Source of the DNA: Vreelandella lionensis
GTDB taxonomy: Bacteria > Pseudomonadota > Gammaproteobacteria > Pseudomonadales > Halomonadaceae
Length of the DNA: 64,000 bases
Assembly: GCF_002087295.1 (NCBI RefSeq)
Contig: NZ_MWVI01000065.1
Coordinates: 62,001 to 126,000, forward strand
Direction of reading: 5' to 3'
Shown here piece by piece: positions 9,275-18,679 of the stretch. Every line of letters starts with the position of its first letter. Positions within the stretch are counted from its first letter, which is position 1. Below the pieces are notes generated by a model. That model was not told where the DNA came from. It saw nothing but the letters and a program-made list of their open reading frames with translations, and did no database searches. The translations under genes and the position numbers were made by a program.

Positions 9275-9544
9275 ATGCCATTGCGCCGCTGTTTGCCCGT
9301 GCTGCTGGTCACCGCTTTGGTGGCTGGCTGCGCAAGTTCTACCATTGCCCCAAGCTATACCACTGAAAACCCCGACATTATGCGTATCGGCGGAGAGCGC
9401 CCTGTCAGCGCTGACCCGCGTACCGAAAACGCCGGTTCGTTCTGCCTGGAAACTACCGAGCGCTGGAACGAACATGGCCGCACGCCAGATGGCCAAACGC
9501 TGTGGGCGCAAGATACCCTGCGCCGCGTGGTGCCTTGCCAATAA
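9275..9544 (+). CDS. Small putative outer-membrane lipoprotein
   Basis: An 89-residue protein with a classical lipoprotein signal: basic start (PLRR), hydrophobic core and lipobox LVAGC at residues 15-19, so the mature protein would be lipidated on Cys19. The +2 residue is Ala, which fits outer-membrane sorting. The mature part has two further cysteines (FCLE and VPCQ), able to form a disulfide. No family recognised. It is monocistronic, with its own promoter candidate and a strong hairpin downstream. Confidence 0.85.
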   Translation: MPLRRCLPVLLVTALVAGCASSTIAPSYTTENPDIMRIGGERPVSADPRTENAGSFCLETTERWNEHGRTPDGQTLWAQDTLRRVVPCQ

Positions 9545-9567
9545 TTGGCTGACATAGGCTCACGCAA

Positions 9568-9596
9568 GCTGCGCCAGCGCAACCCGCTGGCGCAGC
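9568..9596. terminator. Bidirectional hairpin terminator between convergent genes
   Basis: Perfect 12-bp stem GCTGCGCCAGCG / CGCTGGCGCAGC with loop CAACC, between the lipoprotein gene (+) and the DUF3008 gene (-). Very stable, but without a pronounced T run. Confidence 0.7.
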
Positions 9597-9601
9597 ATTG
9601 G

Positions 9602-9790
9602 TCAGTCGTCCTCTTTCTTATGCGGTTTGCCCTTACGCTGGGTACCCGCCATCTCTTCCAACTCCTCTTCACTCATCGAGTCATACATCTCTTTCGAGGC
9701 GTCATACAGCTCGCTTGGCTTGGTCTCACCGCGCTTAGCCGAGAGAGCAGCCCCGGCGGCTTTCTGCTGTGCTTTAGAGGTGGCTTTCAT
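9602..9790 (-). CDS. DUF3008-family small protein
   Basis: A 62-residue, highly charged protein opening KATSKAQQKAAGAALSAKRGE and containing KEMYDSMSEEELEEMAGTQRKGKPHKK, which I recognise as the DUF3008 family of small stress-associated bacterial proteins. No membrane segment and no cysteine. Preceded by GTTAAATG-type context with AGGAGTC upstream on the minus strand. Function unknown; it converges on the lipoprotein gene. Confidence 0.85.
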   Translation of the reverse strand: MKATSKAQQKAAGAALSAKRGETKPSELYDASKEMYDSMSEEELEEMAGTQRKGKPHKKEDD

Positions 9791-9897
9791 TTAACGACTC
9801 CTGTCAGTTGACTTCCCTTAGGTGCTCACGCTATTAAGCCTAGCAGTGGGTAGTGTTGTTTCCAGACTGACGAGCGCGTTTAACATAAGAGAGCTCC

Positions 9898-10365
9898 ATG
9901 ACACCAGCGATTAATAGCGCAAGGCACGCAGGTATTGCCTTTCAACTTCACGAGTATCATCACGATGCTGATGCCTCATCCTACGGGCTAGAGGCGGCTG
10001 AAAAGCTGGGTGTAGCCGCTGAGCAGGTGTTTAAAACACTGGTGGTGAGCCTAGATGGCAAGCAATTGGCGGTCGGCATTGTGCCGGTGAATTGTCAGTT
10101 AGGGTTAAAACGCATTGCCAAAGCGGCAGGTGCTAAAAAGGCCACGATGGCTAGCCCAGAGATTGTGGAGCGCACGACGGGCTACGTGCTGGGCGGCGTT
10201 AGCCCATTGGGCCAGAAAAAGCGCTTACCGACCTTCATTGATGTCTCTGCACAGCAGTGGTCGACGCTTTACGTGAGTGCCGGGCGGCGTGGGTTGGAAA
10301 TCGAACTATCGCCGGAGGATTTAGCCGCACTCAGTCAGGGGCAATTTGCAGCGCTCTCTGCGTAG
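9898..10365 (+). CDS. ybaK: Cys-tRNA(Pro)/Cys-tRNA(Cys) deacylase YbaK
   Basis: A 155-residue trans-editing enzyme that hydrolyses Cys mis-loaded onto tRNA-Pro. It is a single INS/YbaK domain with the conserved Lys in VFKTLVV and the GYVLGGVSPLGQKKRLPTFID block near the C-terminus, which is diagnostic for YbaK/EbsC. Length is typical. It is followed about 110 bp later by dbpA in the same direction, possibly but not certainly co-transcribed. Confidence 0.95.
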   Translation: MTPAINSARHAGIAFQLHEYHHDADASSYGLEAAEKLGVAAEQVFKTLVVSLDGKQLAVGIVPVNCQLGLKRIAKAAGAKKATMASPEIVERTTGYVLGGVSPLGQKKRLPTFIDVSAQQWSTLYVSAGRRGLEIELSPEDLAALSQGQFAALSA

Positions 10366-10473
10366 GCGATACAAATCAGAGTCAGCGCATGGCAAAGCAG
10401 GGGGTGGCACTTTCTGGTATGGTGCTCCACATTATCGGTTTGCTGGGCAACACGCCCCCTTCAGGAATTTTTT

Positions 10474-11871
10474 GTGTCTGATACCTCGTTTGCATCCCTT
10501 GCGCTCTCTCCTGCGCTGCTGAGCACCCTAGACTCCCTTGGCTATCACGAAATGACGCCGGTACAGGCGCAGAGCCTGCCGCCTATGTTGGCGGGCCGCG
10601 ATGTCATGGCCCAGGCCAAAACGGGATCGGGCAAAACCGCGGCCTTTGGTTTGGCGCTACTCTCCCAATTACGCGTTGAGGCGTTTAGCGTACAGGCGCT
10701 AGTGCTGTGTCCCACCCGAGAACTGGCGGATCAAGTGGCGGAAGAGCTGCGCCGTCTCGCCCGCGGGATGCCCAACGTGAAAGTGCTCACACTCTGCGGC
10801 GGCGCCCCGTTTGGCCCGCAGCTCGCATCGTTGGAACATGGCGCGCACATCGTGGTGGGCACGCCGGGCCGGGTGGATGAACATCTGCGCAAAGGCTCGC
10901 TCACCCTTGGGTCACTCACCACGCTGGTGTTGGATGAAGCTGACCGCATGCTGGATATGGGCTTTCAGGCCACCATTGACGATATTATTTCTGACACGCC
11001 TGCCGACCGACAAACCCTGCTGTTCAGCGCCACCTTTCCTGATGAGGAAGCCTCAGGTGGGTTGGCGATCATGACGCGTGGCGTAATGCGCGACCCGGTC
11101 AGCGTTAAAGTCGAAGAGACCCACGACGCGACGACCATTGAGCAGCACTTCTACGATGTGGCCAACGACGACGCCCGCTTTGCTGCGCTAAAGCAGCTGT
11201 TGCTCGCGACACGGCCCACCACCAGCGTGGTGTTTTGCAACACCAAGCGAGAAACCCAAGCCGTGGCCGATAGCTTGGTCGACGCGGGCTTCAGCGCGGT
11301 GGCCATCCACGGTGATCTTGAGCAAAAAGATCGTGACCGGCTATTGGTGCTGTTCGCCAACCAAAGCGCGCCCATTTTGGTGGCCACCGATGTTGCCGCC
11401 CGTGGCCTGGATATCGCTCAGCTAGACGCTGTGTTTAACTACCAAATAGCCCGCGAGCTAGAGGTACACGTACACCGCGTTGGGCGTACCGGACGTGCGG
11501 GTGCCAGCGGTATTGCCTGCACGCTGGTGACTCCCCAAGAGAGCTACCGTTTAGAACGGTTAGCGGATCTTTTGGGTGAAACACTGAACACCGAGCCGCT
11601 GCCAAAAGCGACCAACAGTGCCCCGTTTGAGCCACCTATGGCGACCCTGCAACTAGCCGGTGGCAAAAAGGACAAGCTTCGCCCCGGCGATATTCTGGGG
11701 GCTTTAACCAGTGAGGGCGGTCTACGCGGTGATCAGGTGGGCAAAATCAAAGTTCTTGCGCGCAGTGCTTACGTGGCTGTAGAGCGAGAAGCGGTGCAAA
11801 AAGCCCAAGCAAAGCTTGAGCGGGATAAGCTAAAAGGGCGCGCTTTTCGAGTGCGCCGCATTCGGTATTAA
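10474..11871 (+). CDS. dbpA: ATP-dependent RNA helicase DbpA
   Basis: A 465-residue DEAD-box helicase acting in late assembly of the 50S subunit through hairpin 92 of 23S rRNA. Motifs in order: Q-motif (GYHEMTPVQ), I (AKTGSGKT), Ia (PTRELADQ), II (DEAD), III (SAT), IV-V (ATDVAARGLD) and VI (HRVGRTGRAG). The C-terminal DbpA RNA-binding domain (GGKKDKLRPGDILGALT...G.IGKIKV) separates it from other DEAD helicases. The start is GTG 10474, with AGGA seven bases upstream. A RIO kinase gene follows, so two predicted ribosome-maturation genes are neighbours. Confidence 0.95.
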   Translation: MSDTSFASLALSPALLSTLDSLGYHEMTPVQAQSLPPMLAGRDVMAQAKTGSGKTAAFGLALLSQLRVEAFSVQALVLCPTRELADQVAEELRRLARGMPNVKVLTLCGGAPFGPQLASLEHGAHIVVGTPGRVDEHLRKGSLTLGSLTTLVLDEADRMLDMGFQATIDDIISDTPADRQTLLFSATFPDEEASGGLAIMTRGVMRDPVSVKVEETHDATTIEQHFYDVANDDARFAALKQLLLATRPTTSVVFCNTKRETQAVADSLVDAGFSAVAIHGDLEQKDRDRLLVLFANQSAPILVATDVAARGLDIAQLDAVFNYQIARELEVHVHRVGRTGRAGASGIACTLVTPQESYRLERLADLLGETLNTEPLPKATNSAPFEPPMATLQLAGGKKDKLRPGDILGALTSEGGLRGDQVGKIKVLARSAYVAVEREAVQKAQAKLERDKLKGRAFRVRRIRY

Positions 11872-11982
11872 CGACGTATTCAAAACAATGCTGATGTGTA
11901 TCACTTGGTCGTCAGCGTATTCGCGACTCGCGCATTCGCCATGTAGATGTCTGGCATGAGATAGGAGCCTTCGCAGCAAGCT

Positions 11983-12840
11983 ATGAAAACACCCAAACGA
12001 TTACAGCCCTTGGTCGATGACGGCCTGATCGATGAGGTGCTGATGCAGTTGATGAGCGGCAAGGAAGCGCAGGTGTATGTGGTACGCTGCGGCGGAGACA
12101 CACGCTGTGCCAAAGTATTCAAGGAAGCCAAGCAGCGCAGTTTCAAGCAAGCGGTGCAATACCAGGAAGGGCGTAAAGAGCGTAACAGCCGCCGAGCGAG
12201 GGCCATGGCCAAGAAAACCCGCTACGGCCAGAAAGAGCAGGAGCAGGCGTGGCTCACCGCCGAGGTGGATGCGTTGTACCGCTTAGCCGCAGCTGATGTT
12301 CGTGTGCCAAAGCCCTATGGCTTTGTGGATGGCGTGCTGCTGATGGAGATGATCACCGACGCCGAAGGCGATGTAGCACCGCGCTTAGACGATGTTACCC
12401 TGACCGAAGAGCAAGTCTTCCGCTATCACGCCAAAGTGATTCAAGACGTGGTGAAAATGCTCTGCGCGGGTCTGATTCATGGTGACCTATCTGAGTTCAA
12501 CGTGCTTGTTGATGCCGATGGCCCGGTCATTATCGACTTGCCCCAAGCGGTAGACGCGGCCGGTAATAACAGCGCCGCCGCCATGCTGGAGCGCGATGTC
12601 GATAACATGCGCGCTTATTTTGGTCGCTTTGCTCCCGAGCTGCTCACTACTCACTACGGCAAGGAGATGTGGGCGCTTTATGAAGCAGGCGAGCTGCACC
12701 CCGATAGCAAACTCACCGGCCACTTCGAGTTTGATAGCCACATTGCCAACGTGGATGCGCTGATGGAAGTCATCGACGACGCCAAAGAGGAAGAAGCTGA
12801 GCGTCAGGCGCGAATGCGTGATGACGACGACGAGGATTAA
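11983..12840 (+). CDS. RIO1-family atypical serine protein kinase
   Basis: A 285-residue bacterial RIO kinase. The P-loop region SGKEAQVYVV, catalytic loop HGDLSEFNVL (Asp and Asn) and metal-binding IIDLPQ, where RIO kinases have Asp in place of the DFG motif, are all present. The C-terminus is very acidic (DDDDED). Eukaryotic and archaeal members act in small-subunit maturation; the bacterial role is not settled. It lies about 110 bp after dbpA. AGGAG is 15 bases before the ATG, further than usual, and no alternative in-frame start exists downstream of the nearest stop. Confidence 0.92.
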   Translation: MKTPKRLQPLVDDGLIDEVLMQLMSGKEAQVYVVRCGGDTRCAKVFKEAKQRSFKQAVQYQEGRKERNSRRARAMAKKTRYGQKEQEQAWLTAEVDALYRLAAADVRVPKPYGFVDGVLLMEMITDAEGDVAPRLDDVTLTEEQVFRYHAKVIQDVVKMLCAGLIHGDLSEFNVLVDADGPVIIDLPQAVDAAGNNSAAAMLERDVDNMRAYFGRFAPELLTTHYGKEMWALYEAGELHPDSKLTGHFEFDSHIANVDALMEVIDDAKEEEAERQARMRDDDDED

Positions 12841-12938
12841 CCCCAATAGTGATAAACTGAGGCAACGCTTAGCAGAGTAAGTAGTTGGATGAAACGACTC
12901 TGCCATATCGCATAGCCGAAAGATCACCGGAGGGGAGT

Positions 12939-13982
12939 GTGAAGGGCAGCCGTTTCAGTGCAGGGAGAGCCAAGGCGCTTGTCTTATCGCTCAGTGTTGG
13001 TGCAGCAGGCGGTGTGCTGTTTCACATTTCGGGGCTGCCGCTGGCCTGGATGCTTGGCCCCTTGGTGGCGAACCTGCTGGTGTCTGCCAAAGGCGTGAAG
13101 GTTGAAGTGCCTGAATCGCTGCGCAGCGTGTTTCTCGCGGTGATGGGCATGGTGCTCGGCAGCCAAGTCACGCCTGAGCTGGCCCACCGGGTGCTCGACT
13201 GGCCCGTTTCGGCCATGCTGCTGTTGGCGGGGGTCGCGGCGTCAACCGCCGTGGCGTCTGCCTGGTACCGCCGCTGCGGCTTCGACCCTGTCAGCGCCTG
13301 GTTTGGCGCCTCGCCGCGCGCCATGACCGCGATGATCCTCCTGGGTGAACGATGCGGCGGCACCCCGCAGCGCATTGCCATTGCCCAGTCGCTGCGTATC
13401 GTGCTGGTGATCCTCTTTCTACCGCCGCTTTTCTGGGCATTCGAAGGGGGAGAAGGCACGCTGGGCCCGGCAGAGTCAGCACTCACCGATGGCTGGCTGC
13501 TGCTTGCTATTCCGCTGTTGCTGCCGCTGGGCAAATGGCTGCGCCTGCCTAGCCCCGCGCTGCTCGCTCCCTTGTTAGCCACCGCGCTACTCTCCGGGCT
13601 GGATATTGCTAGCCTCGCCTTGCCAAGCTGGGGTATGAACCTGATGCTCTGGGTGCTGGGCAGTGCCATTGGCTCGCGTTTTCAAGGCATGACACGGCGG
13701 TTGTTGGGGCGCTATCTGTGGCAATCGGGCGTGGCAACGCTGCTAGCGCTGGTGGTGCTGGCGCTGTTTGCCGAGCTTATCCACCAAACCGTTGGCGCCG
13801 GACGCGATGTGGCGCTCTTGGCGCTGGCCCCTGGTGGCATTGGTGAAATGGCGATTCTCGCCGTCGCGCTCAACATTGACCCAGTGTTTGTGGCTTTTCA
13901 CCACTTATTGCGGATGGTCACCCTGATGATTGTCGCTCCCTTCTGGGCCCGCTGGCTAATGCGTCATCATCCTGACGCCTGA
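12939..13982 (+). CDS. AbrB-type integral membrane protein (PF05145, often annotated as ammonia monooxygenase)
   Basis: About 347 residues with roughly ten transmembrane segments arranged as two repeats. Each repeat carries the family pattern (first AAGGVLFHISGLPLAWMLGPLVANL; second PLLATALLSGLDI) and there is a conserved SPRAMTAMILLGE in the middle. Despite its database names it is neither an AbrB DNA-binding protein nor a monooxygenase; a transport role is likely but the substrate is unknown. GTG 12939 is preferred because GGAGG lies five bases upstream. An ATG at 12885 is in frame without a clear ribosome site and would add 18 mostly polar residues. Confidence 0.85.
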   Translation: MKGSRFSAGRAKALVLSLSVGAAGGVLFHISGLPLAWMLGPLVANLLVSAKGVKVEVPESLRSVFLAVMGMVLGSQVTPELAHRVLDWPVSAMLLLAGVAASTAVASAWYRRCGFDPVSAWFGASPRAMTAMILLGERCGGTPQRIAIAQSLRIVLVILFLPPLFWAFEGGEGTLGPAESALTDGWLLLAIPLLLPLGKWLRLPSPALLAPLLATALLSGLDIASLALPSWGMNLMLWVLGSAIGSRFQGMTRRLLGRYLWQSGVATLLALVVLALFAELIHQTVGAGRDVALLALAPGGIGEMAILAVALNIDPVFVAFHHLLRMVTLMIVAPFWARWLMRHHPDA

Positions 13983-14049
13983 CGTCGCGATCATTACGCT
14001 AACGTTCCTAAGCCGTACTCCCTTTTATCGCGTCATGTAAGGACTCTTC

Positions 14050-15941
14050 ATGCTGTCACGTCTGCTCTCGCCGCTGTTCCGTTTTTTTGAGGAGCGCGTT
14101 AACCCCTACCCAGAGGGTGAGGTCACCACACCGCCCAAAGGGTTGCTGTCCTTCATTTGGCACTTTTCGCGCCCGGTGTGGCCGTGGCTGCTAGTGATGT
14201 CGCTGATTACGGCAGTGGTATCTGCCGCAGAGGTGGTGTTCTTTAGCTACATGGGAGATTTGGTGGATTGGCTGGGCGGCGTCGGGCGCGCCGATTTTTG
14301 GGCCAACCACGGGCTGTGGTTGGCGGGCCTTGGTTTGTTAGTGGTGGTGGGCCTGCCGCTACTGGTGCTGCTGCAGTCGCTGGTCACCCACCAGAGCATT
14401 TTTGGTAAATACCCGATGATTGGCCGCTGGCTCTCTCATCGCCATATGCTCAGCCAGAGTCTGGCGTTCTATCAAGATGAGTTTGCCGGGCGGGTATCGC
14501 AAAAAGTGATGCAAACTGCGCTGGCCGTGCGGGAAACCGTCACGAAAGTGATGGATCTGATGGTGTACGCCATCGTTTATTTTACCGGGGCGGCCATTCT
14601 GTTGGGACGCGCCGATCCATGGCTGCTGCTGCCGCTAGGCCTTTGGCTGATCGGCTATTTGGGCATCATGCGCTTTTTCGTACCGCGCCTGCGGGATGTT
14701 TCCATGGCCCAGGAGGATGCTCGCGCGCAAATGACTGGCCGCGTGGTGGATAGCTACAGCAATATCCAGACTATCAAGCTGTTTGCCGATACTCAGCGCG
14801 AAGAGCGCTACGCCAAAGATGCTATGGAGGGCTTTATGGTCACCGTGCATCGCCAGATGCGTTTGGTCACGGTGATGAGCGTCTGCTTGACGCTGCTTAA
14901 TACGCTGCTGCTAGTTGGCACGGCAGGCATGGCGATTGCCGCGTGGTACATGGAGGCGATCTCCCTGGGCGTGCTGGCCATCGCCATTGCCCTGGTGATG
15001 CGGATCCGCTTTATGTCCGACTGGATTTTATGGGAAGTCGCCGGGCTGTTTGAAAACATCGGCACGGTGCAGGATGGCATGAACACCATCGCCCAGGAGC
15101 CGACGGTGAAAGACGCGCCCATCGCCAAAGCGCTGACCGTACCCAACGGCGAGATCGTCTTCGATACGCTGCGCTTCCAGTATGCCCAGGCAAAAGGGGA
15201 GAGCAAAAATGTGTTTGATGGGCTGAACCTGACCATCAAGCCCGGTGAAAAGATCGGCCTGATTGGACGCTCTGGGGCGGGGAAATCGACCCTGGCGAAC
15301 CTGCTGCTGCGCTTTTACGACTTGCAGGGCGGGCGCATTTTGATCGACGGACAAAACATTGCTGAGGTGACCCAGACCTCGCTGCGCCATCAGATCGGCA
15401 TGGTGACCCAAGACACCTCGCTGCTGCACCGCTCGCTGCGGGACAACATCCGCTACGGCAGCCCGAATGCCAGCGATGCGGATGTCTGGCAGGCGGCGTG
15501 CCGCGCCCATGCTGATCCTTCATCAACGACCTAGTCGACCCCAAAGGGCGGCGAGGTTTGGATGCTCATGTGGGTGAGCGGGGCGTGAAGCTCTCCGGCG
15601 GCCAGCGCCAGCGTATTGCCATTGCCCGGGTGCTGCTCAAAGTCGCCCCGATTCTGGTGTTGGATGAAGCCACCTCGGCGTTGGATTCCGAAGTCGAAGC
15701 GGCGATTCAAGAGCAGTTGGATGCCTTGATGGAGGGCAAAACCGTGATTGCCATCGCCCATCGGCTCTCCACCATCGCCATGCTGGACCGTTTGATTGTG
15801 GTGGCTGAAGGGCGCATGGTGGAAAGCGGCACCCACCAGGAGTTGCTCGCCCGAAACGGCATTTATGCAGGCCTTTGGCAGCGCCAGTCGGGCGGCTTTT
15901 TGGGCAACGACCTTGATCCTGATGACAACGCCCCCATTTGA
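14050..15941 (+). CDS. ABC transporter, fused permease and ATPase (one apparent frameshift)
   Basis: About 630-residue half-transporter of the exporter type: six-helix membrane domain (residues 1-350), then nucleotide-binding domain with Walker [11 protein letters not shown]-loop, signature [10 protein letters not shown], Walker [13 protein letters not shown] and H-loop IAHRLST. The frame breaks at about 15517, where one base is missing between the Q-loop and the signature motif. Restoring it gives [26 protein letters not shown] and continuous coding. Multidrug- or lipid-exporter-like; substrate unknown. AAGGA lies seven bases before the ATG. The next gene, the oxidoreductase, follows after 45 bases and may be co-transcribed. 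Confidence 0.9.
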
Positions 15942-15986
15942 GACTAGACCGGTCGCCTAGTAAGGGCGCATTAACAGGAGGTAGTG

Positions 15987-16994
15987 ATGCAAGCGATTGA
16001 GCTTCAACAACCCGGCGGTTTAGATAAATTAAATGTTGTCGACGTGGCAGCCCCAGGGGAGCCAGGCCCCGGCGAGATTAAAGTGCGCCTGCACGCCAGC
16101 TCACTGCACTTTCACGACTACGCGGTCGTGGCGGGGATGATTCCCACCGACGATAAGCGCATCCCAATGTCGGATGGCGCGGGCGTGGTGGAATCCGTTG
16201 GCGAAGGTGTGGAAGAGTTTGCCGTGGGCGATGCGGTCGTCTCGACTTTCTTCCCTTACTGGCTGGAAGGCCCGGCGCGCGTAGGCGACTTCACCACCAC
16301 GCCTGGCGATGGCGTCGATGGCTATGCCCGCGAGCAGGTGATTCGCCCGGCTGAGTGGTTTACTCGCCAGCCGCAAGGCTACAGCCATGCAGAATCCGCC
16401 ACGCTGACAACCGCCGGTTTAACTGCTTGGCGCGCGTTAGTCGTCGATGGCGGCCTGAAAGCGGGGGATACCGTGCTAGTGCTGGGCACTGGCGGCGTGT
16501 CTATCTTTGCGCTGCAGTTTGCCAAGATGATGGGCGCTCGCGTCATTGCTACCACTTCCTCCAACGAGAAGTTGGCGCGCCTTCGGGAGCTGGGGGCTGA
16601 GCACACGATTAACTACCGCGAAACGCCGGAGTGGGGCAAAGCGGTCAAAGCTCTCACCAATGGTGAAGGCGTGGATCACGTGGTTGAAATCGGCGGCCCG
16701 GGTACGCTGCCGCAATCCATTGACGCGGTGAAGATTGGCGGGCATATCTCACTGATTGGTGTTCTCACCGGGCGTGAAGGGGAAATTCCCACCGCCAAGC
16801 TCATGGCGAAACAGGCCAAGCTGCAGGGGCTGATTGTCGGTAGCCGTCGCCACCAGGTAGAGATGATTAACGCCATTGAAGCGGCTAACTTGAAACCGAT
16901 TATTGATCGTGAGTTCGCGCTTACTGAGATCTCAGAGGCATTTCGTTACCAGGAGTCTGGCAAGCACTTTGGTAAAATCTGCCTGACCTTCTGA
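15987..16994 (+). CDS. Zinc-independent medium-chain dehydrogenase (quinone oxidoreductase-like)
   Basis: A 335-residue NAD(P)H-dependent MDR-superfamily enzyme. The nucleotide-binding fold is shown by VLVLGTGGVSIFALQFAKMMGARVI. The catalytic zinc ligands of true alcohol dehydrogenases are missing: the usual Cys is replaced in SLHFHDYAV and the GHE motif reads MSDGAGVVE. It therefore belongs with the zinc-independent quinone oxidoreductase-like group. The start is ATG 15987, with AGGAGG five bases upstream; a GTG directly before it is in frame. A hairpin lies about 20 bases after the stop. Confidence 0.9.
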   Translation: MQAIELQQPGGLDKLNVVDVAAPGEPGPGEIKVRLHASSLHFHDYAVVAGMIPTDDKRIPMSDGAGVVESVGEGVEEFAVGDAVVSTFFPYWLEGPARVGDFTTTPGDGVDGYAREQVIRPAEWFTRQPQGYSHAESATLTTAGLTAWRALVVDGGLKAGDTVLVLGTGGVSIFALQFAKMMGARVIATTSSNEKLARLRELGAEHTINYRETPEWGKAVKALTNGEGVDHVVEIGGPGTLPQSIDAVKIGGHISLIGVLTGREGEIPTAKLMAKQAKLQGLIVGSRRHQVEMINAIEAANLKPIIDREFALTEISEAFRYQESGKHFGKICLTF

Positions 16995-17015
16995 TAATCA
17001 AGCGCTAACAATCGT

Positions 17016-17048
17016 ACTACACGTCTGCATGGGAGGCGGGCGTGTAGT
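17016..17048. terminator. Inverted repeat between convergent genes, possible terminator
   Basis: ACTACACG (17016-17023) pairs with CGTGTAGT (17041-17048) across a 17-base loop. It sits in the gap between the oxidoreductase (+) and a small hypothetical gene (-). No T run, so only a candidate. Confidence 0.4.
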
Positions 17049-17067
17049 GCGTATCAACCATGTTGCC

Positions 17068-17334
17068 CTACTCTCCTAATCGGCTAAATACCACGCCTTT
17101 TACCTCAAGCTCCCAGATGTCGTCGTAAGGCACAGTGACGCCATCCATATCGCCAGGGTCGCCGGTACTGTTTTTAATCACGGTTTCGGGAATGACCTTC
17201 ACTCCCATCACCCCGACATGCTGAATTCTTCCGCTGAACCGGTTGCCTTCCTGGTCAACGAGTACTCGCTCGCCAGCAATGCACTTTGCAAGCTTCTCGT
17301 GTAGTTCTGCCATAGTGACGTTAACCACGCTCAT
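17068..17334 (-). CDS. Small hypothetical protein, 88 residues
   Basis: Not recognised. It has an excellent ribosome site (AGGAGG, five bases before ATG) and ordinary codon use, so it is very likely real. It contains VVNVTMAELHEKLAKCIAGERVLVDQEGNRFSG followed by beta-rich segments (HVGVMGVKVIPET), resembling a small beta-barrel fold; no signal peptide or membrane segment. The single Cys lies in AKCIAGE. It is divergent from the 399-residue gene at 17472. Confidence 0.75.
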   Translation of the reverse strand: MSVVNVTMAELHEKLAKCIAGERVLVDQEGNRFSGRIQHVGVMGVKVIPETVIKNSTGDPGDMDGVTVPYDDIWELEVKGVVFSRLGE

Positions 17335-17471
17335 CGTTGCCTCCTGCGCATCGCTTGAAGTGTGAGTTACTTGGGTATAACGACTTTATTTTAGACGATA
17401 AGTTCGGCTAGCCCCGGGGGTATGGCCTAAGGCATGCTAACCTTAATCTAGTTTACTGAATCGAGGCGGAT

Positions 17472-18671
17472 ATGGCGCAAGGCTCAACGAACGCGGCTTT
17501 ATCGCCATGGAACGTGGTGGCATTAGACACCTTTCAAACCCCTGAGCGCACTCAGGCGAGCCAGTGGCGGCGTAGCTGGCGAGCGGCCACCACCTGGATG
17601 ATAGGCAAGGAAGCTTCCGAGCGCCAAGCGAAGCAGGAGAGTGAACTGCGCGCGCTGCCTGAAGTGAAGCTGGCGCATGTTGCGCCCCCCATTGACTGGA
17701 TGCCCGCCACCGAACGCTTGAAACAGGCGCTGAACGACTACGAAGATGCGCCGGCTGTGCTGTTTATTTCACCGCCTTACGGCGGGCACAGCACCGTGGT
17801 GAGCCAATGGGCTGCGCAACAGGATATTCCTTGCCTCACCGTACCCACGCTGAAAGAGCTAGTGGACGGCAGCCTAGCCTGGGTAGAAGACGCTACCCAG
17901 CTAAAGCGCTGGGCAATTCCTGCCTTGGAGTACCACTTTTTACGCCATACCAATGGCTTGCAAGGCGTTCGTGAGTTGCTTGAGCGTGCCTTGAGTGGGC
18001 GCCTGGGGCAGAGCGTGATGGGGTGCGACAGCTGGACCTACGCCTACTTACAGCATGCGGTGGGGCTGGAGGGCGTGCCGGTATTGACCCTCCAAGGGCT
18101 CGAAGGTGAACAGTTGGCCCACTATTTTTCCCAAGCAGCGGGGGAGTGCCCGACGGTGTACAGTACACGTCCGGGCAAATCGATTCTCACCAGCGACAGT
18201 GATCAAAAAGTGGTCTTTAAAGAGCTGCAACGCCTAACGGCACACTGCCGGGGGCACCTGGGAATTGCCTGGCACTACTGGCGCGAGCGGCTGCGTGAGC
18301 CAGCAGAAGATTCGGATAGCAGTGATAACAATGGCCATAAACGTAGCGATAAAAGTAGCGATAAAGAGGATAGCGACACTTCTCAAGAACTGTGGCTACT
18401 GGACGCGCTGGCTGAAGCCGAACTACCCACAGATACCGGCGATCTAGCTACTTTACTGCTGCATACCCTGCTGATTCACGGCGGGCTAGAAGACCAAGCC
18501 TTAAAGCACGTGCTGCCCTTTTCTGACCACGAAGCGTTAAATGCACGCTTTGCCCTGGCGCGGCGCGGCATTCTTAGCAGCCAGCAGGGGCGCTGGCAGG
18601 TGGCTCCGCTTAGCTATGCCAGTGTGCGGCAGTTGCTTGAGTCGCGTAACTATCTCGTTGACCCGCTTTAG
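17472..18671 (+). CDS. Hypothetical protein with possible P-loop-like segment, paired with MscS-type channel gene
   Basis: A 399-residue soluble protein of no family I can name. Residues near 97-110 (VLFISPPYGGHSTVVSQW) resemble a degenerate P-loop, and the C-terminal third (LATLLLHTLLIHGGLEDQALKHVLPFSDHEALNARFALARRGIL...GRWQVAPLSY) looks like a winged-helix-type module. The two halves are joined by a Ser/Asp/Lys-rich linker (about residues 278-302). In DNA the linker contains two copies of a 12-base repeat (18343-18366), so its length may vary between strains. Its stop overlaps the ribosome site of the mechanosensitive channel gene eight bases on, arguing for one transcript and a shared role, possibly sensing coupled to osmotic release. 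Confidence 0.75.
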   Translation: MAQGSTNAALSPWNVVALDTFQTPERTQASQWRRSWRAATTWMIGKEASERQAKQESELRALPEVKLAHVAPPIDWMPATERLKQALNDYEDAPAVLFISPPYGGHSTVVSQWAAQQDIPCLTVPTLKELVDGSLAWVEDATQLKRWAIPALEYHFLRHTNGLQGVRELLERALSGRLGQSVMGCDSWTYAYLQHAVGLEGVPVLTLQGLEGEQLAHYFSQAAGECPTVYSTRPGKSILTSDSDQKVVFKELQRLTAHCRGHLGIAWHYWRERLREPAEDSDSSDNNGHKRSDKSSDKEDSDTSQELWLLDALAEAELPTDTGDLATLLLHTLLIHGGLEDQALKHVLPFSDHEALNARFALARRGILSSQQGRWQVAPLSYASVRQLLESRNYLVDPL

Positions 18672-18679
18672 GAGCACTG

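Noticed and set aside
12487-12927. 146-codon minus-strand frame over the RIO kinase end
   Set aside because: Antisense shadow of the acidic RIO kinase C-terminus; composition is as expected for a shadow frame.
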